Source: a virus. Taken from it: DNA of 61,342 bases. Position numbers and translations under genes: made by a program. Location: IMG/VR virus record IMGVR_UViG_3300036045_000010, positions 1 to 61,342 of that record. One strand, 5' to 3'. This document shows positions 8,045 through 14,600 of the stretch, in pieces. The notes under the pieces are model-generated. The model was not told where the DNA came from. It did no database searches and saw nothing but the letters and a program-made list of their open reading frames with translations. Position 1 is the first letter of the stretch. Each line of letters starts with the position of its first letter.

Positions 8045-8215
8045 ATGCCCGACCACGAACTCGCTCAGGCCATAAAAGAGGCGTGGGAAACTTTCGTTAA
8101 TCTCTCAAAGAACGCGAAAACTCAGCGCATTCAGGTGGAACTGAAAAGATTTTCTGTTTCAGCTCCGCTGGACGACCCGAACTACTTTGTCATGAGCGTC
8201 ACCAAAAGGTTCTGA
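8045..8215 (+). CDS. Hypothetical protein, 56 aa, AT-richer than its neighbours
   Basis: An open frame starting MPDHELAQAIKEAWETFVNL and ending VMSVTKRF. Codon use is more A/T-rich (aaa, act, ttt, att) than flanking genes, which suggests recent acquisition. There is no obvious Shine-Dalgarno. It ends 4 nt before the thyX start. Unknown function. Confidence 0.5.
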   Translation: MPDHELAQAIKEAWETFVNLSKNAKTQRIQVELKRFSVSAPLDDPNYFVMSVTKRF

Positions 8216-8219
8216 ACCA

Positions 8220-9077
8220 ATGACCATTACCGCCAAGAGCATTCTCTCCTCCCGCAACCAGACCACCGGCGTGCGCATCGACACGATGTTGTTGCGCTAC
8301 CCGCGGTTCATCCATGCGGAGTTCATGACGCACCGGGTGTTCTCGCGCAACGCCAGCTCCTCGCGGGCGATTCCGGTCGAGCGCCTGATCCAAGACGTGA
8401 TCGACAACACGGCGATGCCGATCCACTGGGGTAAAAACCAGCCCGGGATGCAGGCGCGAGAGGAGCATGACGCGTCGGTGCGACTCTACATCGGAGACGA
8501 TGAAGATCGGACGCCCGTGGAGGACGAATTTGAACGGCACACGGCTTGGGACTTCGCCCGGGACAACGCCATCAACGTCGCCCGTGCTTTTGCCGCTGCC
8601 GGCTACCACAAGCAGATCGTCAACCGGCTGCTCGAGCCCTTCTCCCACATCAACGTCGTGGTCACCGCGACCGAATGGGAGAACTTCTTCAAGCTCCGCG
8701 ATCACGAGGACGCCCAGCCGGAAATCCGCGCGCTCGCCCAGGCAATGAAAGCGGCGATGAAAGCGGCGACAGTGCAGGCGCTCTCTCCTGGCGAATGGCA
8801 CATACCCTTCATCACGTCTCAGGACCAAATCGACGTTCCCGAGCGCGATCTGCGTCTCGTCTCTGCCGCTCGCGCAGCCCGGACGTCCTATCTCGCCCAC
8901 GACGGGCGCAAGCCCGTTCTCAAAGAGGATCTGGCTCTGGCCCGGAAGCTTCTCTCGGCCGTGCCCATGCACGCCTCCCCGTTCGAGCACCAAGCCATGG
9001 CCATGAAGGACTATCGTTACTGGGCCAACTTCCGCAGCTGGCGTCAGCAGCGCTGGGATCTGGAGAACCCGGCATGA
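8220..9077 (+). CDS. thyX: FAD-dependent thymidylate synthase
   Basis: Protein of 285 aa that methylates dUMP to dTMP using methylene-tetrahydrofolate and FAD. The family signature appears as THRVFSRNASSSR (ThyX consensus RHRxxSxNExSxR), with the first Arg replaced by Thr. Later motifs include HINVVVTATEWENFF, and SPFEHQAMAM with the C-terminal NFRSWRQQR, which resembles the nucleotide-binding Arg region. Roseophage N4 relatives carry ThyX, supporting an alphaproteobacterial setting. Acts with dcd. Confidence 0.88.
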   Translation: MTITAKSILSSRNQTTGVRIDTMLLRYPRFIHAEFMTHRVFSRNASSSRAIPVERLIQDVIDNTAMPIHWGKNQPGMQAREEHDASVRLYIGDDEDRTPVEDEFERHTAWDFARDNAINVARAFAAAGYHKQIVNRLLEPFSHINVVVTATEWENFFKLRDHEDAQPEIRALAQAMKAAMKAATVQALSPGEWHIPFITSQDQIDVPERDLRLVSAARAARTSYLAHDGRKPVLKEDLALARKLLSAVPMHASPFEHQAMAMKDYRYWANFRSWRQQRWDLENPA

Positions 9078-9184
9078 ACCCTCTCATGTTGATCTTCCTC
9101 AACCCGTTGTTCTGGCAGAAGCTCTTCCAGGCAAGTCTTCCGATACGCGCAGCGGCTCCGCAGGAGGGACAGAGCGATGGGTGA
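9074..9184 (+). CDS. Small hydrophobic protein, 36 aa
   Basis: Starts at an ATG overlapping the thyX stop. Residues 1-20 (MNPLMLIFLNPLFWQKLFQA) are hydrophobic, followed by a polar tail. The stop overlaps the start of the next gene by 8 nt. Coupled translation is likely; function unknown. Confidence 0.45.
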   Translation: MNPLMLIFLNPLFWQKLFQASLPIRAAAPQEGQSDG

Positions 9185-9452
9185 GTGGAAGCCGATCGAT
9201 ACCGCGCCAAGGGATGGGACCTGGATCGTCTTGGGCAAGGCCAACTGGCTCTTGTTCCCCAAGGCAAAATGGGGACCCTTCGGACCCGGAGAGGACGGTC
9301 CCTTTGATGGGTGGTTGTTCGCGGAAGAACACACCCCCTGCATTGTGCCCAATGTGGACGGCGAGCCGTTTCTCGGCTGGCAGGAAGACATCGACGACGC
9401 GAACATGCCGACGCATTGGATGCCTCTTCCTCCCGAGGACATCGCTCTATGA
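9177..9452 (+). CDS. DUF551-like phage protein, 91 aa
   Basis: Starts MGEWKPIDTAPRDGTWIVL and ends with THWMPLPPED, the W.PIdTAPrDG ... HWMPLP pattern of DUF551-like proteins common in phages. The function of the family is unknown. GAGGGA lies 10 nt upstream, inside the previous gene. Confidence 0.7.
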   Translation: MGEWKPIDTAPRDGTWIVLGKANWLLFPKAKWGPFGPGEDGPFDGWLFAEEHTPCIVPNVDGEPFLGWQEDIDDANMPTHWMPLPPEDIAL

Positions 9453-9658
9453 CCGCCATCTACACGATCCGCGTCGATGATGCGATCGAAGGCTCGATCG
9501 CCTACCCGACCTTGCGCGAGGCTCGTGAGGCGCAACGTGCCTTCGGAGTCGACGGTCCGATCTCGCGCATCCAAATCGGCAAGATCCCGCTCCGCCGGCT
9601 GCTCTGCGCCCTCTACAACCGCGAGGGCTTCGCCGCCAAGCAGGAGGAAGCGCCATAG
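9449..9658 (+). CDS. Hypothetical protein, 69 aa
   Basis: ATG overlaps the preceding stop. The first half reads like a beta-alpha unit (IYTIRVDDAIEG ... LREAREAQRAF). No family was recognised. It is the last gene before the replicon region. Confidence 0.55.
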   Translation: MTAIYTIRVDDAIEGSIAYPTLREAREAQRAFGVDGPISRIQIGKIPLRRLLCALYNREGFAAKQEEAP

Positions 9659-9768
9659 CATCTCCCAGCCGGCGGTGGTGCCATAACACCGGCAGCGATG
9701 GGGCGGCAGGATCGTCATACGCCTGGCTCCTTCCCGGCCCTTCTCACGGGTCCGCCTGACGTCGCAAC

Positions 9769-9805
9769 TATGATAGATCCGGGGGAGCGGGCCCCGGATC
9801 TATCA
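9769..9805. repeat. Inverted pair of iterons upstream of rep
   Basis: TATGATAGATCCGGGG (9769-9784) is the inverse of the iteron unit, and CCCCGGATCTATCA (9792-9805) is the direct form, separated by 7 nt. Inverted partial iterons just upstream of a rep gene are typical autoregulatory operators of Rep_3 plasmids, bound by Rep dimers. Confidence 0.8.
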
Positions 9806-9844
9806 CCCCCTCTGCCCCGGCGCCCTAGCGTAAGAACAAGATTC

Positions 9845-10738
9845 GTGACACGAACCAAGAAGATCCGGGTTCTCGAGCTGGCGCCGTCGGAGCACACGGC
9901 ATCGAAGCCTGCTGAGCTCATCCAGATCCGCGGACACGACGCGCTGTCGCTCACCGCCCGGCGCGCCATCACCGTGCTCTGGCACAACGCCCATCGCCAG
10001 GGCATCGAGGACGGCAAGACCTACCAGATCCAACTCAACCAGCTCACCACCGAGCGGCACAAAGGCCGGGAGAGCGTCGTCGAAACCATCGAGGCGCTGA
10101 TGACCACCCTGCTCGTCGTTCCACTTCCCGGTGGCAAGACCCGGCGCGTCCAGGTCCTCGGCGGCACCGACATGGACAGCCCGGACCGCCCAGGCGGCAC
10201 GCTCTCCTACAGCTTCGACTGGAGGCTCATCGAGATCCTGCGCGACAGCGGCATCTGGGGACGCATCTCCATCCCCACCTTGATGGCGCTCTCTTCGAAA
10301 TACTCGATCTCGCTCTACGAGGCCGTGGCGCAGTGGTTCGGGCTTCGCGGCAAGACCGCGAGCCTTTTCACCCTCGACGAGTTCCGCGCCCTCCTGGGCG
10401 TGCCGTCCGAGGCCTACGCCCTTTTCGGCGACCTCAACCGCATCGTGTTGAAACGGGCCGTGGCGGAGATCAACGCCCTCGCCCTCTTCAACATCGACAT
10501 CCAGCCGCAGAAGACCGGCAAGCAGGTGACGCATCTCCTGCTCAGCTGGTGGCCGAAGACTCCCGAGGAGCAATGGCAGGCCTCGGTCGAGGTCTCTCGT
10601 CCCAAGCCCGGTCGCCGGGCCCGCATCTCCGGCGCCGTCGACCGTCTGGTCGAGCCTGTGGATAACGGGGATAACTCCCCCGAGTCTTCGTCGTCCGTCC
10701 CCGGATCTATCATAAAAGGATCCCCGGATATGTCGTAG
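9845..10738 (+). CDS. rep: Plasmid-type replication initiator (Rep_3 superfamily)
   Basis: Initiator protein predicted to bind iterons and open the origin. From the GTG at 9845 it is 297 aa. Two winged-helix-like halves are visible: LTARRAITVLWHNAHRQG ... ERHKGRESVVETIEALMTT, and ALSSKYSISLYEAVAQWF ... FTLDEFRALLGVPSEAY ... RIVLKRAVAEINALALFNID, which is the Rep_3 pattern. The frame is open back to an ATG at 9698, but that stretch overlaps the inverted iterons, so the GTG start is preferred. Iterons and a DnaA box lie at its 3' end. A Rep_3 initiator is unexpected in an N4-like phage. Confidence 0.8.
   Translation: MTRTKKIRVLELAPSEHTASKPAELIQIRGHDALSLTARRAITVLWHNAHRQGIEDGKTYQIQLNQLTTERHKGRESVVETIEALMTTLLVVPLPGGKTRRVQVLGGTDMDSPDRPGGTLSYSFDWRLIEILRDSGIWGRISIPTLMALSSKYSISLYEAVAQWFGLRGKTASLFTLDEFRALLGVPSEAYALFGDLNRIVLKRAVAEINALALFNIDIQPQKTGKQVTHLLLSWWPKTPEEQWQASVEVSRPKPGRRARISGAVDRLVEPVDNGDNSPESSSSVPGSIIKGSPDMS
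10657..10665 (-). promoter_or_regulatory. DnaA box (perfect consensus)
   Basis: The + strand reads TGTGGATAA, the exact complement of TTATCCACA. It lies within the 3' end of rep, 34 nt before the first downstream iteron, the usual arrangement at iteron origins where host DnaA assists Rep. Confidence 0.7.
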
Positions 10739-10779
10739 CAGGCCCCAAATCTATCGCAGCAGCCCCCGAATCTATCATA
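10699..10779 (+). repeat. Four direct iterons: candidate oriV
   Basis: Four 16-bp direct repeats: CCCCGGATCTATCATA at 10699, CCCCGGATATGTCGTA at 10722, CCCCAAATCTATCGCA at 10743 and CCCCGAATCTATCATA at 10764. Start-to-start spacing is 23, 21 and 21 bp, about two helical turns, as in plasmid iterons. The first two overlap the end of rep. The A/G-rich stretch downstream (about 10797-10860) may be the unwinding region. Confidence 0.85.
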
Positions 10780-10861
10780 GGATCGGAGCTAGAGGTTCGG
10801 AGCCAAAGGAAAAATCCGCCTCGAATCTCTGAATCCTGAAAGAGAAAGAGAATCTCTCACC

Positions 10862-11200
10862 ATGCTCTCTCCGCTCTCTCTGGACGACCTCCACGATGAC
10901 GAGGTCATCGCCGACGACATCGCCGACGAGATCGAAGCGATCGCCTCGGACGTTTCACGCAAAACGGACGTCGTCGACCAGATCCGGGTACTCAATCGCA
11001 CCGTGAAGCCCCGAAGCCCCCTTACCGAAATTGAAGTGATCCTCTGCGCTGCAGACAAGAATCATTTTTGGATCCAGGCCTATGAAGACGCCGTCGTGAT
11101 CAAGCTCAATCGCTATGGCGTGCGCCTGGTCGAACGCAAACCGCGCAGCGTGATCCTCGAGATGAACGAGACCAAGGCCATCACCTACGATCTGGTCTGA
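10862..11200 (+). CDS. Hypothetical protein next to the origin, 112 aa
   Basis: Very acidic N-terminal half (DDLHDDEVIADDIADEIEAI), then a more basic beta-rich half. No family was recognised. It lies directly downstream of the iterons, so a replication or copy-control role is possible but not shown. An inverted repeat GAGAatCTCTC occurs just before the start. Confidence 0.6.
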   Translation: MLSPLSLDDLHDDEVIADDIADEIEAIASDVSRKTDVVDQIRVLNRTVKPRSPLTEIEVILCAADKNHFWIQAYEDAVVIKLNRYGVRLVERKPRSVILEMNETKAITYDLV

Positions 11201-11252
11201 TCTGTCACACCACACCGAACCGAACCAACCAACCGAGAAGCGGAGACGCCTC

Positions 11253-11456
11253 ATGCCGAGATACCGCATCAAGCTGGAACAGTGGGTCCAGGAAGTCGCC
11301 GAAATCGAGATCGAAGCCGATACCTTGCTCGAGGCCCACCAGGCCGCGCTCGATCATCCCGATCTCGACTGGTCCGCCGGCTCCGAAGGAACCTCCGATC
11401 CGGAGGTCGTCTTCCACAAGACGGTCGCGCTCGACCCCGCGATCGAAGAACGCTGA
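11253..11456 (+). CDS. Small protein, paralog of the 4554-4772 product
   Basis: A 67-aa acidic protein starting MPRYRIKLEQWVQEVAEIEI. It matches the 4554 product in the first 25 residues and in overall layout. Its leader is a C/A-rich tract (11205-11234). It converges on the partition genes, with a long hairpin between. Confidence 0.65.
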   Translation: MPRYRIKLEQWVQEVAEIEIEADTLLEAHQAALDHPDLDWSAGSEGTSDPEVVFHKTVALDPAIEER

Positions 11457-11474
11457 CGCCCTATGGCGGAGACG

Positions 11475-11506
11475 CAAGGAGGAGGGGCGAACGCCCCTCC
11501 TCCTTG
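11475..11506. terminator. Bidirectional hairpin between convergent genes
   Basis: A perfect 15-bp inverted repeat: CAAGGAGGAGGGGCG at 11475-11489 and its complement at 11492-11506, with a 2-nt loop. It separates the rep-side genes from the convergent partition operon and very likely ends transcription from both sides, although no long T-run follows. Confidence 0.6.
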
Positions 11507-11525
11507 CTCCCTTAGCTTCGCTCCC

Positions 11526-11891
11526 TCACCCTCCCAGCGGGGCCGCCTGACGCCCCCGCTTCACCGCCTCCCGACGCACTTTCTCGTAGACGTCGAGCAT
11601 CACCGAGAGCATGTCCCCGTTGGTTCGCCGCTCCCGCTGGCAGAGCTCCCGAAACCGCTCGTAGGTCTCCTCGGGCATGCGTACCGACATCTGCACCGTC
11701 GGGTTGGCCTCGTGCCGGCTGCGGCGCCAGGACTTGACCACAGGCTTCCGAAACGTTTCCGGGCCCGGGACGTCGGCGGCATCGGCGGCATCCTCCAGGA
11801 TCTCCGTCTCCGGCGCCTCGAGACCCTCTTCCCCTTCAGGCGCCTTGGGATTGACGGCCTCGGCCAGGGCCTTGAAGTCGAGCTTACGCAT
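11526..11891 (-). CDS. Ribbon-helix-helix partition protein (ParG/CopG-like)
   Basis: Protein of 121 aa. An acidic, probably disordered N-terminal region (residues 15-45) is followed by a ribbon-helix-helix domain around residues 63-105: the strand VQMSVRMP, then helices ETYERFRELCQRERR and TNGDMLSVMLDVYEKV. It overlaps the end of parA by 8 nt, so the two form an operon. Small RHH proteins encoded after ParA are the centromere-binding partners and autorepressors of type Ib partition systems, the probable role here. The centromere was not found. Confidence 0.7.
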   Translation of the reverse strand: MRKLDFKALAEAVNPKAPEGEEGLEAPETEILEDAADAADVPGPETFRKPVVKSWRRSRHEANPTVQMSVRMPEETYERFRELCQRERRTNGDMLSVMLDVYEKVRREAVKRGRQAAPLGG

Positions 11892-12609
11892 GGCGAACCC
11901 CCTCGCGCTCCTTGGTTCGGGTCTTTCGCTCGGCGCTCCGCCGAGCGATCTTCAGCCATTCCAGCAGCTTCATCAGCTCCTCGGCGAAGAGCTCCGCATT
12001 GCTGATCGCCCGCGCCACGCCCGACACCTCGTTCGGATCCATGTCGTAGAGCGTGCCCCCGAGGTTGTGCAGGGAAGCGATCGCGGTCCGGGCATGCAGC
12101 TCGGTCTCGAACGCCCCCACCCGGTCTCGCACCTGGGCGTTCAACGAGCGCGCCAGGCGCGACTTCACCGCCGCCTGGGTCCGGGCGAACAGGATGCGCA
12201 CCGGAATCTCCCGGCGCGTCGCCTGGCTCTCCAGGCTCACCTGAGCCACGGTCTCGATCGCCGCTTCGGCGTCCTGCTGCTCGTCGCCCATGGGCACGAT
12301 CACCAGATCGCTGGCGCCGATCGCGAAAGCGTTGAGCCGGGTGGCCGCGCCTTCGAGATCGACGAGCACGAACGCCGCCTCTTCCGCCGCCTTCCGGAGC
12401 TCAGCCCGGATGAGCTTTTCTCCTTGGGTGGCCTGCACCTTGAGTCGCCCGGGCAGCCGGGCCTTCTCCGCCCAGGAGAGCAATCTCCCGGCCGGATCCG
12501 CATCGATCAGGATGACCTTGCGCTCGCGCGCAAGCGTGGTCGCCAAAATGATGGCAGACGTCGTTTTGCCCGCGCCCCCTTTCGAGGACGCGAAAGTAAT
12601 GATAGGCAT
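11884..12609 (-). CDS. parA: ParA-family partition ATPase
   Basis: Protein of 241 aa from MPIITFASSKGG. It has a deviant Walker A KGGAGKTT (residues 9-16), Walker A' VILIDADPAG near residue 36 and Walker B-like FVLVDLEG. There is no N-terminal DNA-binding extension, so it fits short type Ib ParA proteins, which pair with RHH partners like the one encoded next. The start at 12609 has GGAG about 12 nt upstream; the frame extends to 12639 without a ribosome site. It should position extrachromosomal DNA copies on the nucleoid at division. Confidence 0.85.
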   Translation of the reverse strand: MPIITFASSKGGAGKTTSAIILATTLARERKVILIDADPAGRLLSWAEKARLPGRLKVQATQGEKLIRAELRKAAEEAAFVLVDLEGAATRLNAFAIGASDLVIVPMGDEQQDAEAAIETVAQVSLESQATRREIPVRILFARTQAAVKSRLARSLNAQVRDRVGAFETELHARTAIASLHNLGGTLYDMDPNEVSGVARAISNAELFAEELMKLLEWLKIARRSAERKTRTKEREGVRHA

Positions 12610-12720
12610 AACGCCATTCTCCAGTTTTCCCACGAACACGCTGCTTCAACCGCCCCCGGACTGTCAACAAGAAAATCACACCGAACCCAAGCAAACCGAC
12701 CCGCCAGGAGCCTTTTTCCG

Positions 12721-14118
12721 ATGAGTGCTGCTTTTCCGATGCCTGCTGCGGCTTCTGCGAGTAAGCCACCATTCCGCCTGACCCGCGACCAGCAGACCGC
12801 CGTCGACGCCTTTTTCGACTTTCTGTTCACCCCAGCCCGGTGCTTCGGCATCTCCGGCACCGCGGGCACCGGCAAGACCTTCCTGATGGGTCACCTCGCC
12901 GACAAGGTGATGGACCAGTACCAGAAGTCCTGCGCCTTCATCGGCGCCAAGCCCGACTATGATGGCGTCGTCTTCACCGCCACCACCAACAAGGCGGCCG
13001 AGGTCCTGAGCCAGGTGCTCGGCAAGGACGTGCGCACCATTCACAGTTTTCTCAACCTCAAAGTCGAGGAGAATCACCTCACCGGCAAGACCAGACTCTC
13101 GCGCACTCGCCAGTGGAAAATCCGCAACAACCTCGTCGTCTTCATTGACGAGTGCTCGATGATCGACCAGGCGCTCTACGGCGAGATCGTCGCCGCCCTG
13201 CCCGAATGTAAGCTCGTCTTTGTCGGCGACCATGCGCAGATGGCGCCTGTCGGCGAGCACCGCTCCTGCCTCTACGATCATCTGGAGCCGACCGACTTCG
13301 TTACGCTTGTCGAGCCCGTGCGCAACGCCGGCCAGCCCGCCCTGGTGGCGTTGTGCGCTCAGCTTCGCGAGACCGTGGAGACCGGGGTGTTTCGCCCCAT
13401 CGAGCCCGTCGACGGCGCGATCTACTATCTCGACGCCGCGGAGATGAACGAAGGCCTCCACTACTTTTTCCGGGAGCTCGATCCCTCCTGCCGGGTGCTC
13501 TGCTTCACCAATTCCCGGGTCCAGGATTACAACCTCTACATCCGCGAGACCGTGCGCGGTCGTCCTCCCGAACCTGTTCCCGGCGACGTGATGGTGATGG
13601 CCCAGCCCTACGCCAACGGCGCATCCACCATCAGCGTCGAGAGCGAGCTCGAGATCCTCAAGATCGGGGACTCCTACCAGTTCAACGTCTCCCTCGACAA
13701 GAACGGCGTATACCCCATTCTCTGTCGGGACGTCGTCGTGCGTCGCTCCGGGGACCGCAGCGAGATCACGCTACGTCTTCCCGAAGATCCAAGACAGGTG
13801 ACCACGCTCACCAAGCATCTGGCACAGAAGAAAAACTGGAGCGCTTATTTCGACGTCAAGGGGTCCTTTGCGGATCTTCGTCACAAGTCCGCTTGCACGG
13901 TCTACAAGGCTCAGGGTTCGACCTACGACCAGGTCTTCGTAGATCTGAGCAACATCGGCACCTCCTATGACGCCGCCCAGGTGGCGCGCATGCTCTTCGT
14001 CGCCGTCTCCCGCGCCCGCTCCACCGTCTACTTCTACGGCCGGCTTCCCGGACGCTACCACGATTCCCAAGGAGAGGCTCTATGGGCCGCACCCGCGCCG
14101 CCAGCTCCCCCTGCCTGA
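12721..14118 (+). CDS. SF1 DNA helicase, Dda/RecD-like
   Basis: Helicase of 465 aa. Walker A GTAGTGKTF (about residues 48-56), Walker B VFIDECSMI (about 139-147), motif III VGDHAQMAPVGE (about 167-178), and near the C-terminus the motif V/VI pattern ACTVYKAQGSTYDQV then LFVAVSRAR. This is the superfamily 1B layout of T4 Dda and RecD2. It lies directly upstream of the DNA polymerase pieces, as the N4 helicase gp37 lies near gp39, and probably unwinds DNA for replication or recombination. Confidence 0.88.
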   Translation: MSAAFPMPAAASASKPPFRLTRDQQTAVDAFFDFLFTPARCFGISGTAGTGKTFLMGHLADKVMDQYQKSCAFIGAKPDYDGVVFTATTNKAAEVLSQVLGKDVRTIHSFLNLKVEENHLTGKTRLSRTRQWKIRNNLVVFIDECSMIDQALYGEIVAALPECKLVFVGDHAQMAPVGEHRSCLYDHLEPTDFVTLVEPVRNAGQPALVALCAQLRETVETGVFRPIEPVDGAIYYLDAAEMNEGLHYFFRELDPSCRVLCFTNSRVQDYNLYIRETVRGRPPEPVPGDVMVMAQPYANGASTISVESELEILKIGDSYQFNVSLDKNGVYPILCRDVVVRRSGDRSEITLRLPEDPRQVTTLTKHLAQKKNWSAYFDVKGSFADLRHKSACTVYKAQGSTYDQVFVDLSNIGTSYDAAQVARMLFVAVSRARSTVYFYGRLPGRYHDSQGEALWAAPAPPAPPA

Positions 14119-14594
14119 TCTTCACCGAGCCGATCGCCCGTCAGCTGGTCGCTCCGGCCAAGCGCGCTCTTCTGGAGTGCAAGCGCACGCTCATCGAAGC
14201 GCACGCCCAGGCCACCGGCGACGTCAACGGCTTCCTCTACGGCGGCGTCTACCACACTGAACTGTCCCCGAAGCATATCCGCAGCGTCAAGAAGACGCTG
14301 ATCCACGTCTCCCTGCGCGCCCGGGCCCAGGCCTATAGCGACGCCTGCCGCGCTCAGGAGCGCGAAAAGATCCTGATCCTCAACGGGCTCTCCACAATCC
14401 TGCGCTACTGTTTCACGTTCCAGGACGCCCGGGACATGCTGCCGAGTTTTCTGATCCAAGGTGTGCCGGAGCTCGCCTCCCTGCCCCGCACCCGGCCCGA
14501 AGGCTTCCTCTACGAGGGCAAACCCCTAGCTCAGGAGCAGTTCCAGCACATCCTCCGGCTCCTCGAGCTCCACGCCTCCAATCGGATTCTGTGA
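14082..14594 (+). CDS. Hypothetical protein between helicase and polymerase, 170 aa
   Basis: Overlaps the helicase end by 37 nt in another frame. It starts MGRTRAASSPCLIFTEPIAR. Helical protein with no recognised domain. In N4 a small gene of unknown function occupies the same place (gp38). It ends 6 nt before the polymerase start, so it belongs to the replication operon. Confidence 0.65.
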   Translation: MGRTRAASSPCLIFTEPIARQLVAPAKRALLECKRTLIEAHAQATGDVNGFLYGGVYHTELSPKHIRSVKKTLIHVSLRARAQAYSDACRAQEREKILILNGLSTILRYCFTFQDARDMLPSFLIQGVPELASLPRTRPEGFLYEGKPLAQEQFQHILRLLELHASNRIL

Positions 14595-14600
14595 CCCCTC

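Noticed and set aside
9698-9844. Longer Rep protein starting at ATG 9698 or 9770
   Set aside because: This N-terminal part would be read through the inverted iterons, is Pro-rich and unlike Rep_3 N-termini; the GTG at 9845 directly precedes the conserved region. An upstream start cannot be fully excluded.
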